Positions 15,721-26,070 are shown, counted from the stretch's first letter. The stretch: 64,000 bases of DNA from Kordia sp. TARA_039_SRF (GCA_006383075.2 SMNH02000001.1:62001-126000), one strand, 5' to 3'. Notes: a model not told the origin generated them from the letters alone. Program-made: numbers and translations.

Positions 15721-16346
15721 AACAAAGTGAGTTCTTTTTGAATATTTTCTCTAGCTTTTGCTTCCCACAAATCGCGGTATTTTTGGGTGTGATAAATTTG
15801 TGGACGTTCTAGAAAATGCTGCAATACTTTCTTTCTTCCTTTTTTATATAGAAAATCTGGAAACATGGAATATTCTTTCCTAATTTTCTTTGTGTAAGAT
15901 AAGTATTCTTTCCAAGAAGTTGCTAAAATTGCCAAATCCAAATCAAGGAAAACATGTCGAAAGTTTTCATGAATGGTATTTGTTGTATGACTTTTAGAAG
16001 CAATGATAGCTTGTCTAATATTTTCACAAGATTTAACTCCAAAACCTAATTCTCTACATCGGTCTATGGCAATATCTCCACTTTTCACTTCATTGTCACT
16101 TCGCTTGGGTTTGTATACAATATCATGGTACCAAATAGCTAACCGAAGTTTGTCGTAGTCCATTGAATCATTATCATGCTCTTTAGCTAATGATAGCATA
16201 TTATTGATATGTTCTAAGTTGTGATAGTGACGCTTTTTTGATGAATATCTACTGTAAATTTCATCCCATAAAGTTTCTATGAGTGTCTCATCATTTCGAT
16301 ATTTAGATGCTATATCAACCCACTCTTTTTTTAACTTTTCAACCAT
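15717..16346 (-). CDS. HD-domain metal-dependent phosphohydrolase
   Basis: 209-aa protein of the predicted HD-superfamily hydrolase group (COG4339 type). YHNLEHINNML supplies His residues, IWYHDIVY the HD pair, and HVFLDLDLAILATSW the distal Asp. I chose the ATG at 16346, which overlaps the SDR stop as TAATG; the frame is open 14 codons further upstream but only inside the SDR gene. Substrate unknown. Confidence 0.85.
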   Translation of the reverse strand: MVEKLKKEWVDIASKYRNDETLIETLWDEIYSRYSSKKRHYHNLEHINNMLSLAKEHDNDSMDYDKLRLAIWYHDIVYKPKRSDNEVKSGDIAIDRCRELGFGVKSCENIRQAIIASKSHTTNTIHENFRHVFLDLDLAILATSWKEYLSYTKKIRKEYSMFPDFLYKKGRKKVLQHFLERPQIYHTQKYRDLWEAKARENIQKELTLL

Positions 16347-17098
16347 TAGTCTTTCTTTACAATCGTACTCGAAGCTTGTGCCGTACACATCACCATCAAA
16401 TCTGCAATATTTACATGTGAAGGTCGTGAAACAATGAAATACGCAATTTCCGCCACATCTTTCGGCGTTAATGGTTGATAGCCTTGATACACTTTCTCAG
16501 CGCGTTCGGTATCACCTTTAAATCGGACATCGCTAAACTCTGTTTCCACCAAGCCAGGATTTATCGCGCCGACGCGAATTCCGTGCGCATTTAAGTCAAT
16601 TCGCATTCCTTGATTCAGCGCATCTACCGCGTGTTTGCTGGCACAATACACATTGCCGTTCGGATAGACTTCTTTTCCTGCGGTAGAACCAATATTGAGA
16701 ATATGACCTGAATTTCGCGCCACCATTTGCGGAATAATAGCGTTACTCACATACAACAATCCTTTTACATTAATGTCCAACATCGCGTCCCAATCGTTCA
16801 AACTTCCTTTTTGAATTGGGTCTAAACCGTGTGCGTTTCCAGCATTATTCACCAAAATATCAATAGTTTGAAAAGTTGAAGGTAACGAAGCCACCGCAGC
16901 TGCGACTTTTTCCTTGTCACGTACGTCAAAGTTTAACGTGTGAACTTCGGTATGCACACTTAATTCTTTCTGTAATTCGTTCAAACGTTCTTGTCTACGT
17001 CCGCACAAAATTAAACGTATATGGTGTGTAGCAAATTCACGCGCAATCTCACGTCCAATACCACTAGTAGCACCTGTAATAAAAGCTGTTTTTGTCAT
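16346..17098 (-). CDS. SDR-family NADP-dependent oxidoreductase (YdfG-like)
   Basis: 250-aa classical short-chain dehydrogenase. TGATSGIGREIA binds the cofactor, LVNNAGNAHG follows, and the catalytic Ser-Tyr-Lys set is present (NIGSTAG and VYCASKHAV). RRQERL after beta-2 suggests NADP. Family members reduce 3-hydroxy acids such as serine or 3-hydroxypropionate (YdfG), but specificity cannot be read here. First gene of the SDR-HD-AlbA operon. Confidence 0.9.
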   Translation of the reverse strand: MTKTAFITGATSGIGREIAREFATHHIRLILCGRRQERLNELQKELSVHTEVHTLNFDVRDKEKVAAAVASLPSTFQTIDILVNNAGNAHGLDPIQKGSLNDWDAMLDINVKGLLYVSNAIIPQMVARNSGHILNIGSTAGKEVYPNGNVYCASKHAVDALNQGMRIDLNAHGIRVGAINPGLVETEFSDVRFKGDTERAEKVYQGYQPLTPKDVAEIAYFIVSRPSHVNIADLMVMCTAQASSTIVKKD

Positions 17099-17183
17099 AT
17101 TTCATTTCCCACGAAAGTGGGAATCTTTAAAAGTTAAACCAAAAAATCTCAATTCTCAATACTAATATCTCACAACTAAAAAA

Positions 17184-18053
17184 TCACGGAACTTTATGTC
17201 CTTGACTTTCCACCAACAACGTAAACCAATCTTGCAAATCCAGTTCAATTTCGGCAGCTTTTGCGGCATTGGTAATTCGCTCAGGCGTCGTCGTTCCAAT
17301 CACAGGATGTATGTCTGACGGATGTTTTAAAATCCACGCCAACACCAATTGATCTTTGGTTGCGTTGTATTTTTCTGTAAGTGTATCTAAAACTTTGTGA
17401 ATTCGTTGTGTTTGCTCAGTTTCTTCTCTAAAAATACTGCCAAGCGGTTGCCACGCCATTGGTAAAATGGAATTCGTAATCATATAATCCAGCGTTCCGT
17501 TGTGCATGGCGTCAAAATCGGTTACGGAAAACTGAATTTGATTCGCTGAGATATAATTTTTAGTACCAATCATTGTCATTTGTGATGGCGTAAAGTTAGA
17601 AACTCCAAAATTTTTGATTTTCCCTTGTGTTTTCAATTTATCAATTGCTTTGAAAACTTCTTCGGGATGCATGAGCGGACTTGGTCTGTGCAATAACAAC
17701 AAATCCAAATAGTCTGTTTGCAAATTCTTAAGCGAAGTTTCTACAGACCAAATAATATAATCGGAAGAATAATCGTAATGCTTAATTCTATTTTCACGTG
17801 TTTCCGCTTCATGTTGAATGCCACATTTGGTAATCAGTTCTATGCTTTCGCGATTGATTTTGCTTTCGGTCAAAGCTTTTCCAAAATCAGCTTCTGTAGT
17901 ATAACCACCATAAATATCCGCGTGATCGAATGTAGTAATTCCTTCCGAGATGCAATGCTGCATCAAGTCAATCATTTGTGAAGTATTTAGTTGTTTTCCC
18001 CAAACGCCCCAAGTCATGGTACCCGCAATAATTCTTGAATAATTTGTATTCAC
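17184..18053 (-). CDS. aldo/keto reductase (YdhF-like)
   Basis: 289-aa NADPH-dependent aldo/keto reductase with a TIM-barrel fold. GTMTWGVWGKQL at the start, FDHADIYGGYTTEADFGKAL with the catalytic Asp-Tyr, LLLLHRPSPLM, GVSNFTPSQM and the C-terminal HPVIGTTTPERI fit the E. coli YdhF type. Substrate unknown. It is a single gene with gaps of 85 nt and 238 nt. Confidence 0.9.
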   Translation of the reverse strand: MNTNYSRIIAGTMTWGVWGKQLNTSQMIDLMQHCISEGITTFDHADIYGGYTTEADFGKALTESKINRESIELITKCGIQHEAETRENRIKHYDYSSDYIIWSVETSLKNLQTDYLDLLLLHRPSPLMHPEEVFKAIDKLKTQGKIKNFGVSNFTPSQMTMIGTKNYISANQIQFSVTDFDAMHNGTLDYMITNSILPMAWQPLGSIFREETEQTQRIHKVLDTLTEKYNATKDQLVLAWILKHPSDIHPVIGTTTPERITNAAKAAEIELDLQDWFTLLVESQGHKVP

Positions 18054-18171
18054 AGTATAGATAAGTTTTACCGTAAAAATACGAATTAGAAAATTAGACT
18101 GGCTTAGATTTTTAGACTTTTAGATGTAATTACTAGTTAAAACTCGCGATGTGCTGTAAATAATAATTGAC

Positions 18172-18222
18172 ATGGATTCCTGCTTTACTTCGGCAGGCTA
18201 AGTACAAATCACAGGAATGACA
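18172..18222. repeat. interspersed ATTCCTGC/GCAGGAAT-type repeat, degenerate copy
   Basis: GGATTCCTGC and ACAGGAATGACA flank a 28-nt insert. It is related to the better-kept copies at 57338-57357, 57623-57646 and 60665-60690. Confidence 0.5.
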
Positions 18223-18291
18223 TTTCAAATCTATCTAAGAGCGATAGCCATCTAAAGCAACGCGTGTTTAACATTCTAAAAAAAGTCTATA

Positions 18292-20124
18292 TTAAAATAC
18301 AGACGCTCGAATCTTTTTCCAAAGTTGTATTAAAATGACTCCTGAAATCACAACAATTCCCGTTAAAATCATGGCTAAGGTAGTTTTGCCATAAATCCAG
18401 TTTCCTGTAGCAAACATTGTACTGTAGATAAACACTATACCTACAACCATTGCTAAAATTCCCGAAGGAACATTCCAAGGTTTTGTATCTGTAACTATTT
18501 CAATATTGTCAGCATTGGCATCCGCAATGGTTTTTTTCCAGCCAGGACCGCCAGGTTGAATCTTTTTGTAGAAATTGAATAGCGTTTCTTTCGTTTCGGG
18601 CTGTGTTAAGAAAGTTACGGTAAGCCAAATTATTGTTGTTAAAAGGACTACGATTGGAAATTTTGCATACCCAGGCAATAAACCTTCTACGATATTTCCT
18701 GATGCATCTTTAGTAGTAAACAGGAAACTTTCAACAGATTTAATACTAAAAATCAACGAGATAATTCCCGAAGAAAACATGGCAGAAATTTCACTCCAAG
18801 CGTTAATTCGCCACCAAAACCAGCGGAGAATAAAAATCAATCCGGTTCCTGCACCAAACATGATGATAAACTTAAAAATTTGTAATGCATCTTGTAGAAA
18901 TAACGCCAAACCTGCACTAAGTACCATCAATATTACAGTAGAAATACGTCCTACTGCAACCAATTCTTTTTCAGAAGCTTCTTTGTTAATATTTTGCTTG
19001 TAAAAATCATTTACAATATAGGATGATCCCCAATTCAAATGCGTGGAAATTGTAGACATATAGGCTGCTACTAGTGAAGCTAACACCAAACCTAACAAGC
19101 CACTTGGTAATTTGGTCAACATTGCTGAATAGGCAACATCATGTCCAAGTTTGTCATCGGTTATGGTTGGAAACGCTTCTCGAATACTTTCCAAATCTGG
19201 AAAAACCACTAGTGAAGCCAATGCTACCAAAATCCATGGCCATGGACGTAAGGCGTAGTGCATAATATTAAAAAAGAAAGTAGCTCCAATCGCATGATTT
19301 TCATCTTTGGCAGCTAACATACGTTGTGCAATATAGCCACCACCGCCAGGCTCAGCGCCTGGAAACCACGAACTCCACCATTGTACTGCTAACGGAATAA
19401 TAATTAAAGTTGCCAACGCTTCTGTATCGCTAAAATCCGGAAAAATATTGAGTTTGTTGGCTACATTTTCATGCGTAATTAAATTTCCCAGTCCTCCAAC
19501 TTCAGGTAGATTTACACAATAATACGCAGCACCGACAGCACCAGCCATTGCTACAAAAAACAGCAAAAAATCTGTGTAGACTACACCTTTAAATCCGCCA
19601 ATGGCACTAAATACAACTGTGATAACTCCTGCATACACTACGGTTTCCCAAGGTTGCAATCCGAGCATCACGCCTCCAATTTTTATCGCGGCAAGCGTAA
19701 CGCCACCCATAATGAGAACGTTAAAAATAACACCTAAGTACAACGAACGAAAACCTCTTAAAAAGCGTGCAGGTTTTCCGCCGTAGCGCATTTCATAAAA
19801 TTCTAAATCGGTAGCAACATTCGATTTTCGCCACAACTTGGCATACACAAAAACGGTCAACAACCCTGTGATTAAGAATGCCCACCATTCCCAATTGGCA
19901 GAAACACCTTTTTCTCGTACCAAATTGGTTACAAAGTTTGGTGTATCGGTGGAAAATGTGGTGGCTACCATGGAAATTCCCAAAATCCACCAAGGCATAT
20001 TGCGTCCTGATAAAAAATATTCAGTACTATTTTTTCCAGAAGTTTTCGAAACATAAATTCCGATTCCCAAAACAATGGTGAAAAATCCAATAATAAGGCT
20101 GTAATCTAATCCAGTTAATTCCAT
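18292..20124 (-). CDS. sodium:solute symporter (SSS family)
   Basis: 610-aa multi-spanning permease with about 13-15 predicted helices. LSGRNMPWWILGISMVATTF near the N-terminus and the long region GLVLASLVAAYMSTISTHLNWGSSY are SSS signatures (SGLT/PutP superfamily). The substrate (sugar, amino acid or other) cannot be read from sequence. I chose the ATG at 20124, giving MELTGLDYSLIIGFF; the frame runs 15 codons upstream, but those would precede the usual N-terminus. It is divergent from the Bat operon. Confidence 0.9.
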   Translation of the reverse strand: MELTGLDYSLIIGFFTIVLGIGIYVSKTSGKNSTEYFLSGRNMPWWILGISMVATTFSTDTPNFVTNLVREKGVSANWEWWAFLITGLLTVFVYAKLWRKSNVATDLEFYEMRYGGKPARFLRGFRSLYLGVIFNVLIMGGVTLAAIKIGGVMLGLQPWETVVYAGVITVVFSAIGGFKGVVYTDFLLFFVAMAGAVGAAYYCVNLPEVGGLGNLITHENVANKLNIFPDFSDTEALATLIIIPLAVQWWSSWFPGAEPGGGGYIAQRMLAAKDENHAIGATFFFNIMHYALRPWPWILVALASLVVFPDLESIREAFPTITDDKLGHDVAYSAMLTKLPSGLLGLVLASLVAAYMSTISTHLNWGSSYIVNDFYKQNINKEASEKELVAVGRISTVILMVLSAGLALFLQDALQIFKFIIMFGAGTGLIFILRWFWWRINAWSEISAMFSSGIISLIFSIKSVESFLFTTKDASGNIVEGLLPGYAKFPIVVLLTTIIWLTVTFLTQPETKETLFNFYKKIQPGGPGWKKTIADANADNIEIVTDTKPWNVPSGILAMVVGIVFIYSTMFATGNWIYGKTTLAMILTGIVVISGVILIQLWKKIRASVF

Positions 20125-20359
20125 AAAATACAATTCAAAAAAGAGCAATTTAATTGACAAACCGAACAACAGTAAGGCTTTGAGTTATCAACAAAAAAAT
20201 GAGTGCTTTACAAATGGCACATGCTTTTGAGTTTAAAGGCTTCAATATATAAATATCCTAAATATTTTAACCAATTATTAACAGCAATAAACGAATAATT
20301 TTAACAATTTGCATCGGTAAAATGTGATTAGTAAATTCACGCCTCAAAAAAGAACGTAC

Positions 20360-21355
20360 ATGGAAGAGACAATAGATATTAGAGCCATTAATGAAAAAAT
20401 TGAAAAAGAAAGTGCTTTTATCGATTTGCTAACAATGGAAATCAACAAAATCATCGTTGGACAAAAGCACATGGTTGAACGCTTATTAATTGGATTGCTC
20501 GGAAAAGGGCATATCCTATTAGAAGGTGTTCCTGGACTGGCAAAAACATTGGCGATTAATACCTTGAGTAAAGCAGTACAAGGAAGCTTTAGCAGAATTC
20601 AGTTTACGCCCGATTTGCTTCCAGCCGATGTTGTGGGAACGCTTATTTACAACATGAAGGAGAACGATTTCTCTATTAAAAAAGGACCTATTTTTGCCAA
20701 CTTCGTTTTGGCGGATGAGATAAACCGTGCGCCAGCCAAAGTACAATCGGCACTGTTAGAAGCTATGCAGGAGAAGCAAGTTACGATTGGTGATGAAACG
20801 TTTATACTTGACAAACCATTTTTAGTAATGGCAACACAAAACCCTGTAGAGCAAGAAGGAACGTATCCGTTGCCAGAAGCACAAGTTGACCGTTTTATGT
20901 TGAAAGTGGTAATTGATTATCCTAAAATGGATGAAGAACAACTCATCATGCGTGCCAACTTAAAAGGAAGTTTTGAAAAAGTAAGTTCAGTCGTAACTGT
21001 AGACCAAATCATTCAAGCGCAAGAAGCGGTGAAAGAGGTGTACATGGACGAAAAAATTGAAAAATATATCTTGGATATCATCTTTGCGACACGTTATCCA
21101 GAAAAATACAACTTAGAAGACTTAAAACCATTGATCAGTTTTGGAGCGTCACCACGTGGTAGTATCAATCTTGCTACGGCTGCAAAATGTTATGCATTTA
21201 TCAAACGAAGAGGATATGTAATTCCTGAAGATGTCCGTGCAGTAGTACACGATGTATTGCGTCACCGTATCGGAATTACCTATGAAGCAGAAGCTGAAAA
21301 TATCACTTCCGAAGAAATCATCAATAAGATTGTAAACGAAATTGAAGTACCATAG
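20360..21355 (+). CDS. MoxR-family AAA ATPase
   Basis: 331-aa AAA+ ATPase, first gene of the Bat operon. GKGHILLEGVPGLAKTL is the Walker A region, ADEINRAPAKVQSALLEAMQ is Walker B, and ATQNPVEQEGTYPLPEAQVD contains sensor 1 and the following motif. MoxR proteins act as chaperones with VWA-domain partners, here BatA and BatB. I chose the ATG at 20360 (MEETIDIRA); a GTG frame starts 36 nt upstream. Confidence 0.93.
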   Translation: MEETIDIRAINEKIEKESAFIDLLTMEINKIIVGQKHMVERLLIGLLGKGHILLEGVPGLAKTLAINTLSKAVQGSFSRIQFTPDLLPADVVGTLIYNMKENDFSIKKGPIFANFVLADEINRAPAKVQSALLEAMQEKQVTIGDETFILDKPFLVMATQNPVEQEGTYPLPEAQVDRFMLKVVIDYPKMDEEQLIMRANLKGSFEKVSSVVTVDQIIQAQEAVKEVYMDEKIEKYILDIIFATRYPEKYNLEDLKPLISFGASPRGSINLATAAKCYAFIKRRGYVIPEDVRAVVHDVLRHRIGITYEAEAENITSEEIINKIVNEIEVP

Positions 21356-21449
21356 GTTGGTAGTGAGATGTTAGTAGTGAGTAGTGAGTTTTTCCGTGAG
21401 AAAAACTTATAACTGCCAACTGAATACCGAGTACTGAAGACTGAAAACA

Positions 21450-22316
21450 ATGGATACGAAAGAGTTACTAAAAAAAGTACGGAAAATAGAAATTAAAACG
21501 CGCCGACTGAGCGACCACATTTTTGGTGGAGAATATCACTCTACTTTCAAAGGTCGTGGAATGACGTTTAGTGAAGTGCGTCAGTATCAGTTTGGTGACG
21601 ATGTTCGTAATATTGATTGGAATGTAACGGCACGCTACAACGAACCGTATATCAAAGTATTCGAAGAAGAGCGCGAACTCACCATGATGTTGATGGTAGA
21701 CGTGTCAGGCTCAGAACTTTTTGGAACAAATTCGCAATTTAAAAACGAAACCATCACGGAAATTTCGGCAACCTTGGCGTTTTCGGCAATGCAAAATAAC
21801 GACAAAGTCGGATTGATTCTATTTTCAGATGACATCGAATTGTTTATTCCGCCGAAAAAAGGGAAATCACACGTATTGCGTATTATTCGTGAGTTGTTAG
21901 AATTTACTCCAAAAAGTACCAAAACAGACGTCTCACAAGCATTACGATTCTTATCGAGCGTAATGAAGAAAAAAGCAATTGTATTTATTCTTTCAGACTT
22001 TATCACGGACGAATACGAACAAACCTTAAAAATTGCCGCAAAAAAGCATGACTTAACAGGAATTCGCATCTACGATCAGCGTGAAGAAACCATTCCAAAT
22101 TTAGGAATTGTACAAATGCTCGATAGTGAAACGGGCGAAACCATGTTGGTCAACACAGGCTCAAAAACGGTCAGAAACAATTACACAAAATTCTACCGAA
22201 GTAAAGTCAAATACTTTGAAGAATTATTCTCAAGAAGCGGCGCAGGAACGATTAGCGCTAGCGTAGACGAGAGTTATGTAAAAAAATTATTAGGCTACTT
22301 TAAAAGAAGAGGCTAA
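21450..22316 (+). CDS. DUF58 domain protein of the Bat operon
   Basis: 288-aa cytosolic protein. The DUF58 signature FRGMTFSEVRQYQFGDDVRNIDWNVTARYN-like segment is split here as GRGMTFSEVRQYQFGDD and NIDWNVTARYNEPYIKVFEE, followed by a VWA-like fold with MLMVDVSGSELFGT and VFILSDFITDEY. It usually works with MoxR in loading or maturing partner proteins. It follows moxR after a 94-nt gap and precedes the BatD-like gene by 7 nt. Confidence 0.9.
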   Translation: MDTKELLKKVRKIEIKTRRLSDHIFGGEYHSTFKGRGMTFSEVRQYQFGDDVRNIDWNVTARYNEPYIKVFEEERELTMMLMVDVSGSELFGTNSQFKNETITEISATLAFSAMQNNDKVGLILFSDDIELFIPPKKGKSHVLRIIRELLEFTPKSTKTDVSQALRFLSSVMKKKAIVFILSDFITDEYEQTLKIAAKKHDLTGIRIYDQREETIPNLGIVQMLDSETGETMLVNTGSKTVRNNYTKFYRSKVKYFEELFSRSGAGTISASVDESYVKKLLGYFKRRG

Positions 22317-22323
22317 GCAAACT

Positions 22324-24030
22324 ATGCAAAAAGAAGAAAAAAATATGAATACAAAACTACAACGTATCAAACGTATCAAAGCTGCAAAAGCGTTCTTGGG
22401 AATGCGTGCGCTTTGGGTAGTTTTCTTTTTTCTAAGTACCGCAACCACCTTTGCACAACGTGTGGAAGCTGAGGTCGATTCTACCGAAATCAAAATTGGC
22501 GAAGAAATCAAATTGTCGCTCATCGTGGAAGCTGATACTACAGCAAAAGTGGTTTTTCCAGAAGGCAATAACAGCTTTTTACCGTTGGAATTGCTTGAAG
22601 CGTATGATGCAGATACGGTTCAAAAAGATGCCAAATACAATCTCATCAAAAAATACGGAATTACGCAATACGACTCTGGTTCGTATTACATTCCAAAGCT
22701 AAAAATACTCATTGACGACAAACCATTTTATACGGATTCTATTCGTGTCGCTGTGGCGGATGTGGTCGTTGATACACTCAAACAGAAAATGTTTGACATC
22801 AAAAAAATTACTTCAGTTGAAAAAGGCAGCAGTTCGTGGTGGATGTATCTTTTAATCGTCTTAGGATTGATTATTTTATTTGGTGCATACTTTTACTTTT
22901 TTGTATTTCAATTGAAAGAAAAAAAGCGCAAAAAGAAAAAAGCAGACATTCCTCCGTACGATCGTGCGTTGTTACAATTGAACGAATTGGATAAATCTAA
23001 ATTATTGCTCAATTCGGAATACAAAAATTACTATTCAGAATTGACAAATATTGTGCGACAATATATTGAAGAAGAAGTACGAATTGATGCATTGGAAAGT
23101 ACCACTGCCGAACTCATCCGAAAAATAGAAGCACAAAAAGATGCAGGATATTTAGATTTAAAAGATGAAACCATCAAAAATCTGAAAAATGTGTTGCAAA
23201 CTGCCGATTTGGTAAAATTCGCAAAATCCAAACCAGATGATGCCGTGGTAAAAGCAGATCGTAATTTGGTGGAAAATATTGTTGTGGAGACCAAAGAAGC
23301 GATTCCCGAAATCTCCGAAGAAGAATTACGTAAAGACGAAGAATACCAATTGCGATTGATAGAAGAACAACGCAAAAAACAACGCTTTAGAAACACGGTT
23401 ATTGGAGTTGTTGCCATGATTATCGCTTTTGGCGGATTGATTGGCTACGCAACATTACAATATGTAAAAGAAAACACATACATCGGACACTCTATGGGCG
23501 ATTTATTGGAAGACGAATGGATAACCAGTAGATACGGAACGGCTGGTTTTACCATTTCCACGCCGCAAGTGTTAAAACGTATGACGCCGATAAAAATCAA
23601 AGATTCTGTCGAAACCACTTCCGAAACCGATTTGTACAGCTATCAAAGTCACTTAGCACCATTTTCTATTGACTTTGCGGTGACAACTTTCAAGCAAAAA
23701 CCAGAAATTACGCTAGATGATATCGCGGAGCAAATCCTGAAAAAATTAGAAGCTGACGGCGCAGAAAAACTCATCGTAAAATATGACGAATACGAGTCGC
23801 CAACAGGCATTAAAGGACTCAAAATGTATGGTACAGGAATATTTGTTGACAATCTAAGTCCGTTCAGCAGTACGCAAGAACGCGAATACGAAACGTACAT
23901 TTTTGAAGAAGGTCGCGGCATACAAACACTGACGATGATGTATGCGGAAGATGATGAAGACGGAAAAGAACTCGTGAAGCGAATTTTAAGTTCCATCACG
24001 CTAATAGAAGAGCAGAACAATGATAGATAA
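22324..24030 (+). CDS. BatD-like membrane protein of the Bat operon
   Basis: 568-aa protein with a signal-like hydrophobic segment (RALWVVFFFLSTATTFAQ), a beta-sandwich N-terminal region similar to BatD, a helix at about residues 172-195 (WWMYLLIVLGLIILFGAYF), a cytosolic part PYDRALLQLNEL with YYSELTNIVRQYIEEE (DUF4381-like), a second helix near 360-380 and a C-terminal domain. This extra gene between DUF58 and batA is common in Flavobacteriia. It overlaps batA by 11 nt. An ATG 24 nt downstream is an alternative start. Confidence 0.8.
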   Translation: MQKEEKNMNTKLQRIKRIKAAKAFLGMRALWVVFFFLSTATTFAQRVEAEVDSTEIKIGEEIKLSLIVEADTTAKVVFPEGNNSFLPLELLEAYDADTVQKDAKYNLIKKYGITQYDSGSYYIPKLKILIDDKPFYTDSIRVAVADVVVDTLKQKMFDIKKITSVEKGSSSWWMYLLIVLGLIILFGAYFYFFVFQLKEKKRKKKKADIPPYDRALLQLNELDKSKLLLNSEYKNYYSELTNIVRQYIEEEVRIDALESTTAELIRKIEAQKDAGYLDLKDETIKNLKNVLQTADLVKFAKSKPDDAVVKADRNLVENIVVETKEAIPEISEEELRKDEEYQLRLIEEQRKKQRFRNTVIGVVAMIIAFGGLIGYATLQYVKENTYIGHSMGDLLEDEWITSRYGTAGFTISTPQVLKRMTPIKIKDSVETTSETDLYSYQSHLAPFSIDFAVTTFKQKPEITLDDIAEQILKKLEADGAEKLIVKYDEYESPTGIKGLKMYGTGIFVDNLSPFSSTQEREYETYIFEEGRGIQTLTMMYAEDDEDGKELVKRILSSITLIEEQNNDR

Positions 24031-25027
24031 TTATACATTTGCACATCCACAATTTTTTTGGTTGTTACTGTTCATTCCAGTAGCAATTGCATGGTACGTG
24101 TGGAAAAAACCAAAGCAGTTGGCAGATGTAAAAATGTCCAGTCTTAAAGGTTTCAAAGCCACGCAAAGCATTTTACCAAAACTAAAACCGATACTTTTTG
24201 TATTGCGCATGTTGGCAGTTGCTGCATTAACAGTAGCACTCGCGCGTCCACAAACCAAAGAAGTATCTACCCGAATCAAAACCAACAAAGGAATTGATAT
24301 TGTTATGGCAATTGACGTGTCGGCGAGTATGTTGTCGAGAGATTTAAAACCAAATCGTTTAGCGGCTTTAAAAAGAGTGGCTTCTGAATTTATCAACGGA
24401 AGACCAAGTGACCGTATCGGATTGGTAGTGTATGCGGGAGAAAGTTTTACTAAAACGCCGATTACAACGGATAAAAACATCATTCAAAACGCGTTAAAAG
24501 GTATTACGTACAAGCACGGCGAATTGACAGGAGGAACGGCGATTGGAATGGGATTGGCAACGGCAGTCAATCGCTTAAAAGACAGTAAAGCCAAAAGTAA
24601 GGTCATTATTTTGTTGACCGATGGTGAAAACAATGCAGGTTTCATTGAACCACAAATTGCTTCCGAATTGGCGGCGGAATATGGTATCAAAACTTACACT
24701 ATCGGAATTGGAACCAACGGAATGGCATCAACACCTGTTGCCATCAATCCTGACGGAACCTTTTTATTTCGAAACATGCAAGTAAAAATAGACGAAGCGC
24801 TGTTACAGCAAATCGCGAAAACTACGGGCGGAAAATACTTTAGAGCCACCAATAGTAAAAAACTGGAAGGTATCTATGAAGAAATCAACAAGCTGGAAAA
24901 GACAGAAATTGAAGAATTTCGATACACCAATTACGAAGAAAAATTCAGGATATTTGTCTTTCTTGCGGGCATATTATTACTGTTAGAAATAGTATTGCGC
25001 AACACATTATTTAGAAGTTTTATCTAA
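24020..25027 (+). CDS. batA: BatA, VWA domain membrane protein
   Basis: 335-aa protein with an N-terminal helix pair, a periplasmic or cytosolic VWA domain and a C-terminal helix (FVFLAGILLLLEIVL). The MIDAS motif is DVSASMLSRDLKPNR, with the distal Thr/Asp in TGGTAIG and LTDGENN. Bat proteins are linked to oxygen tolerance and stress resistance in Bacteroides and to envelope fitness elsewhere. Next gene begins 9 nt later. Confidence 0.92.
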   Translation: MIDNYTFAHPQFFWLLLFIPVAIAWYVWKKPKQLADVKMSSLKGFKATQSILPKLKPILFVLRMLAVAALTVALARPQTKEVSTRIKTNKGIDIVMAIDVSASMLSRDLKPNRLAALKRVASEFINGRPSDRIGLVVYAGESFTKTPITTDKNIIQNALKGITYKHGELTGGTAIGMGLATAVNRLKDSKAKSKVIILLTDGENNAGFIEPQIASELAAEYGIKTYTIGIGTNGMASTPVAINPDGTFLFRNMQVKIDEALLQQIAKTTGGKYFRATNSKKLEGIYEEINKLEKTEIEEFRYTNYEEKFRIFVFLAGILLLLEIVLRNTLFRSFI

Positions 25028-25035
25028 AACGAACT

Positions 25036-26070
25036 ATGTTAGAAGAAAAAAAATATTTTTACTTACTAATCATCATCCCAATTGTGGTGTTGGTTTTCAT
25101 ACTATTGCAGCTATGGAAACGCAATGCGCAGCGTAAATTTGCCAACAAACAATTGCTAGAGCGATTGAGTCCACAAAAATCTACCTTCAAGCCAATTTTA
25201 AAATTGGTGATATGGTGTTTGGCGATTGCTTCTTTGACAGTAGCGTTGGTCAATCCGAAAATTGGTACGAAATTGGAAACCGTAAAGCGCGAAGGTGTAG
25301 ATATTGTATTTGCGGTAGATGTGTCTAAAAGTATGTTGGCGGAAGATATTTCTCCTAGCCGATTGGACAAAGCAAAACGAATTGTTTCAGAAATCATCAA
25401 CAACTTAGGAAGTGACCGCATCGGAATCATCGCGTATGCGGGAAGAGCCGTGCCACAATTGCCAATAACAACCGATTTTTCAGCAGCAAAAATGTTTTTG
25501 GCAAATCTAAATACAGACATGCTTTCCTCGCAAGGAACAGCTATTGACGATGCCATTCGTTTGGCAAAAACCTACTATGACGATGTAGAGCAAACCAATC
25601 GCGTATTAGTCATTATTTCTGATGGAGAAGATCATACTGGCGGCGCAGGAAAACTCGCGGAAGAAGCGACTAAAGAAGGTATCAAAACCTATACTATTGG
25701 TGTTGGAACGACAAAAGGTGGACGCATTCCGTTAAAAAGGCGTGGTATTGTAGAATCGTACAAACGTGATTTACAAGGAGAAGTAGTCATCACGCGACTC
25801 AATGAAAATACCTTAAAAAGCATTGCCTCAGAAGGCGATGGAGAATATATTGACGGAACGGTAACGGAAGATGCGGTAAGCTTCATCACAGACCGACTGT
25901 CAACAATGAACAAAACAGAATTTGAAGCTAAAAAATTCTCAGAATACCAAGACCAATTTCAGTGGTTTCTCGGTTTGGGAATCTTCTTATTACTGTTAGA
26001 TGTTTTTCTATTAGAACGAAAAACAGCATGGTTACAAAAGTTAAACTTATTTAATGAAAAAGAATCATGA
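25036..26070 (+). CDS. batB: BatB, VWA domain membrane protein
   Basis: 344-aa paralogue of BatA with the same layout: N-terminal helices, MIDAS motif DVSKSMLAEDISPSR, distal SSQGTAIDDAI and ISDGEDHTGGA, and a C-terminal helix (WFLGLGIFLLLLDVFLL). BatA and BatB are thought to form a complex with MoxR help. It overlaps batC by 4 nt (ATGA). Confidence 0.92.
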   Translation: MLEEKKYFYLLIIIPIVVLVFILLQLWKRNAQRKFANKQLLERLSPQKSTFKPILKLVIWCLAIASLTVALVNPKIGTKLETVKREGVDIVFAVDVSKSMLAEDISPSRLDKAKRIVSEIINNLGSDRIGIIAYAGRAVPQLPITTDFSAAKMFLANLNTDMLSSQGTAIDDAIRLAKTYYDDVEQTNRVLVIISDGEDHTGGAGKLAEEATKEGIKTYTIGVGTTKGGRIPLKRRGIVESYKRDLQGEVVITRLNENTLKSIASEGDGEYIDGTVTEDAVSFITDRLSTMNKTEFEAKKFSEYQDQFQWFLGLGIFLLLLDVFLLERKTAWLQKLNLFNEKES

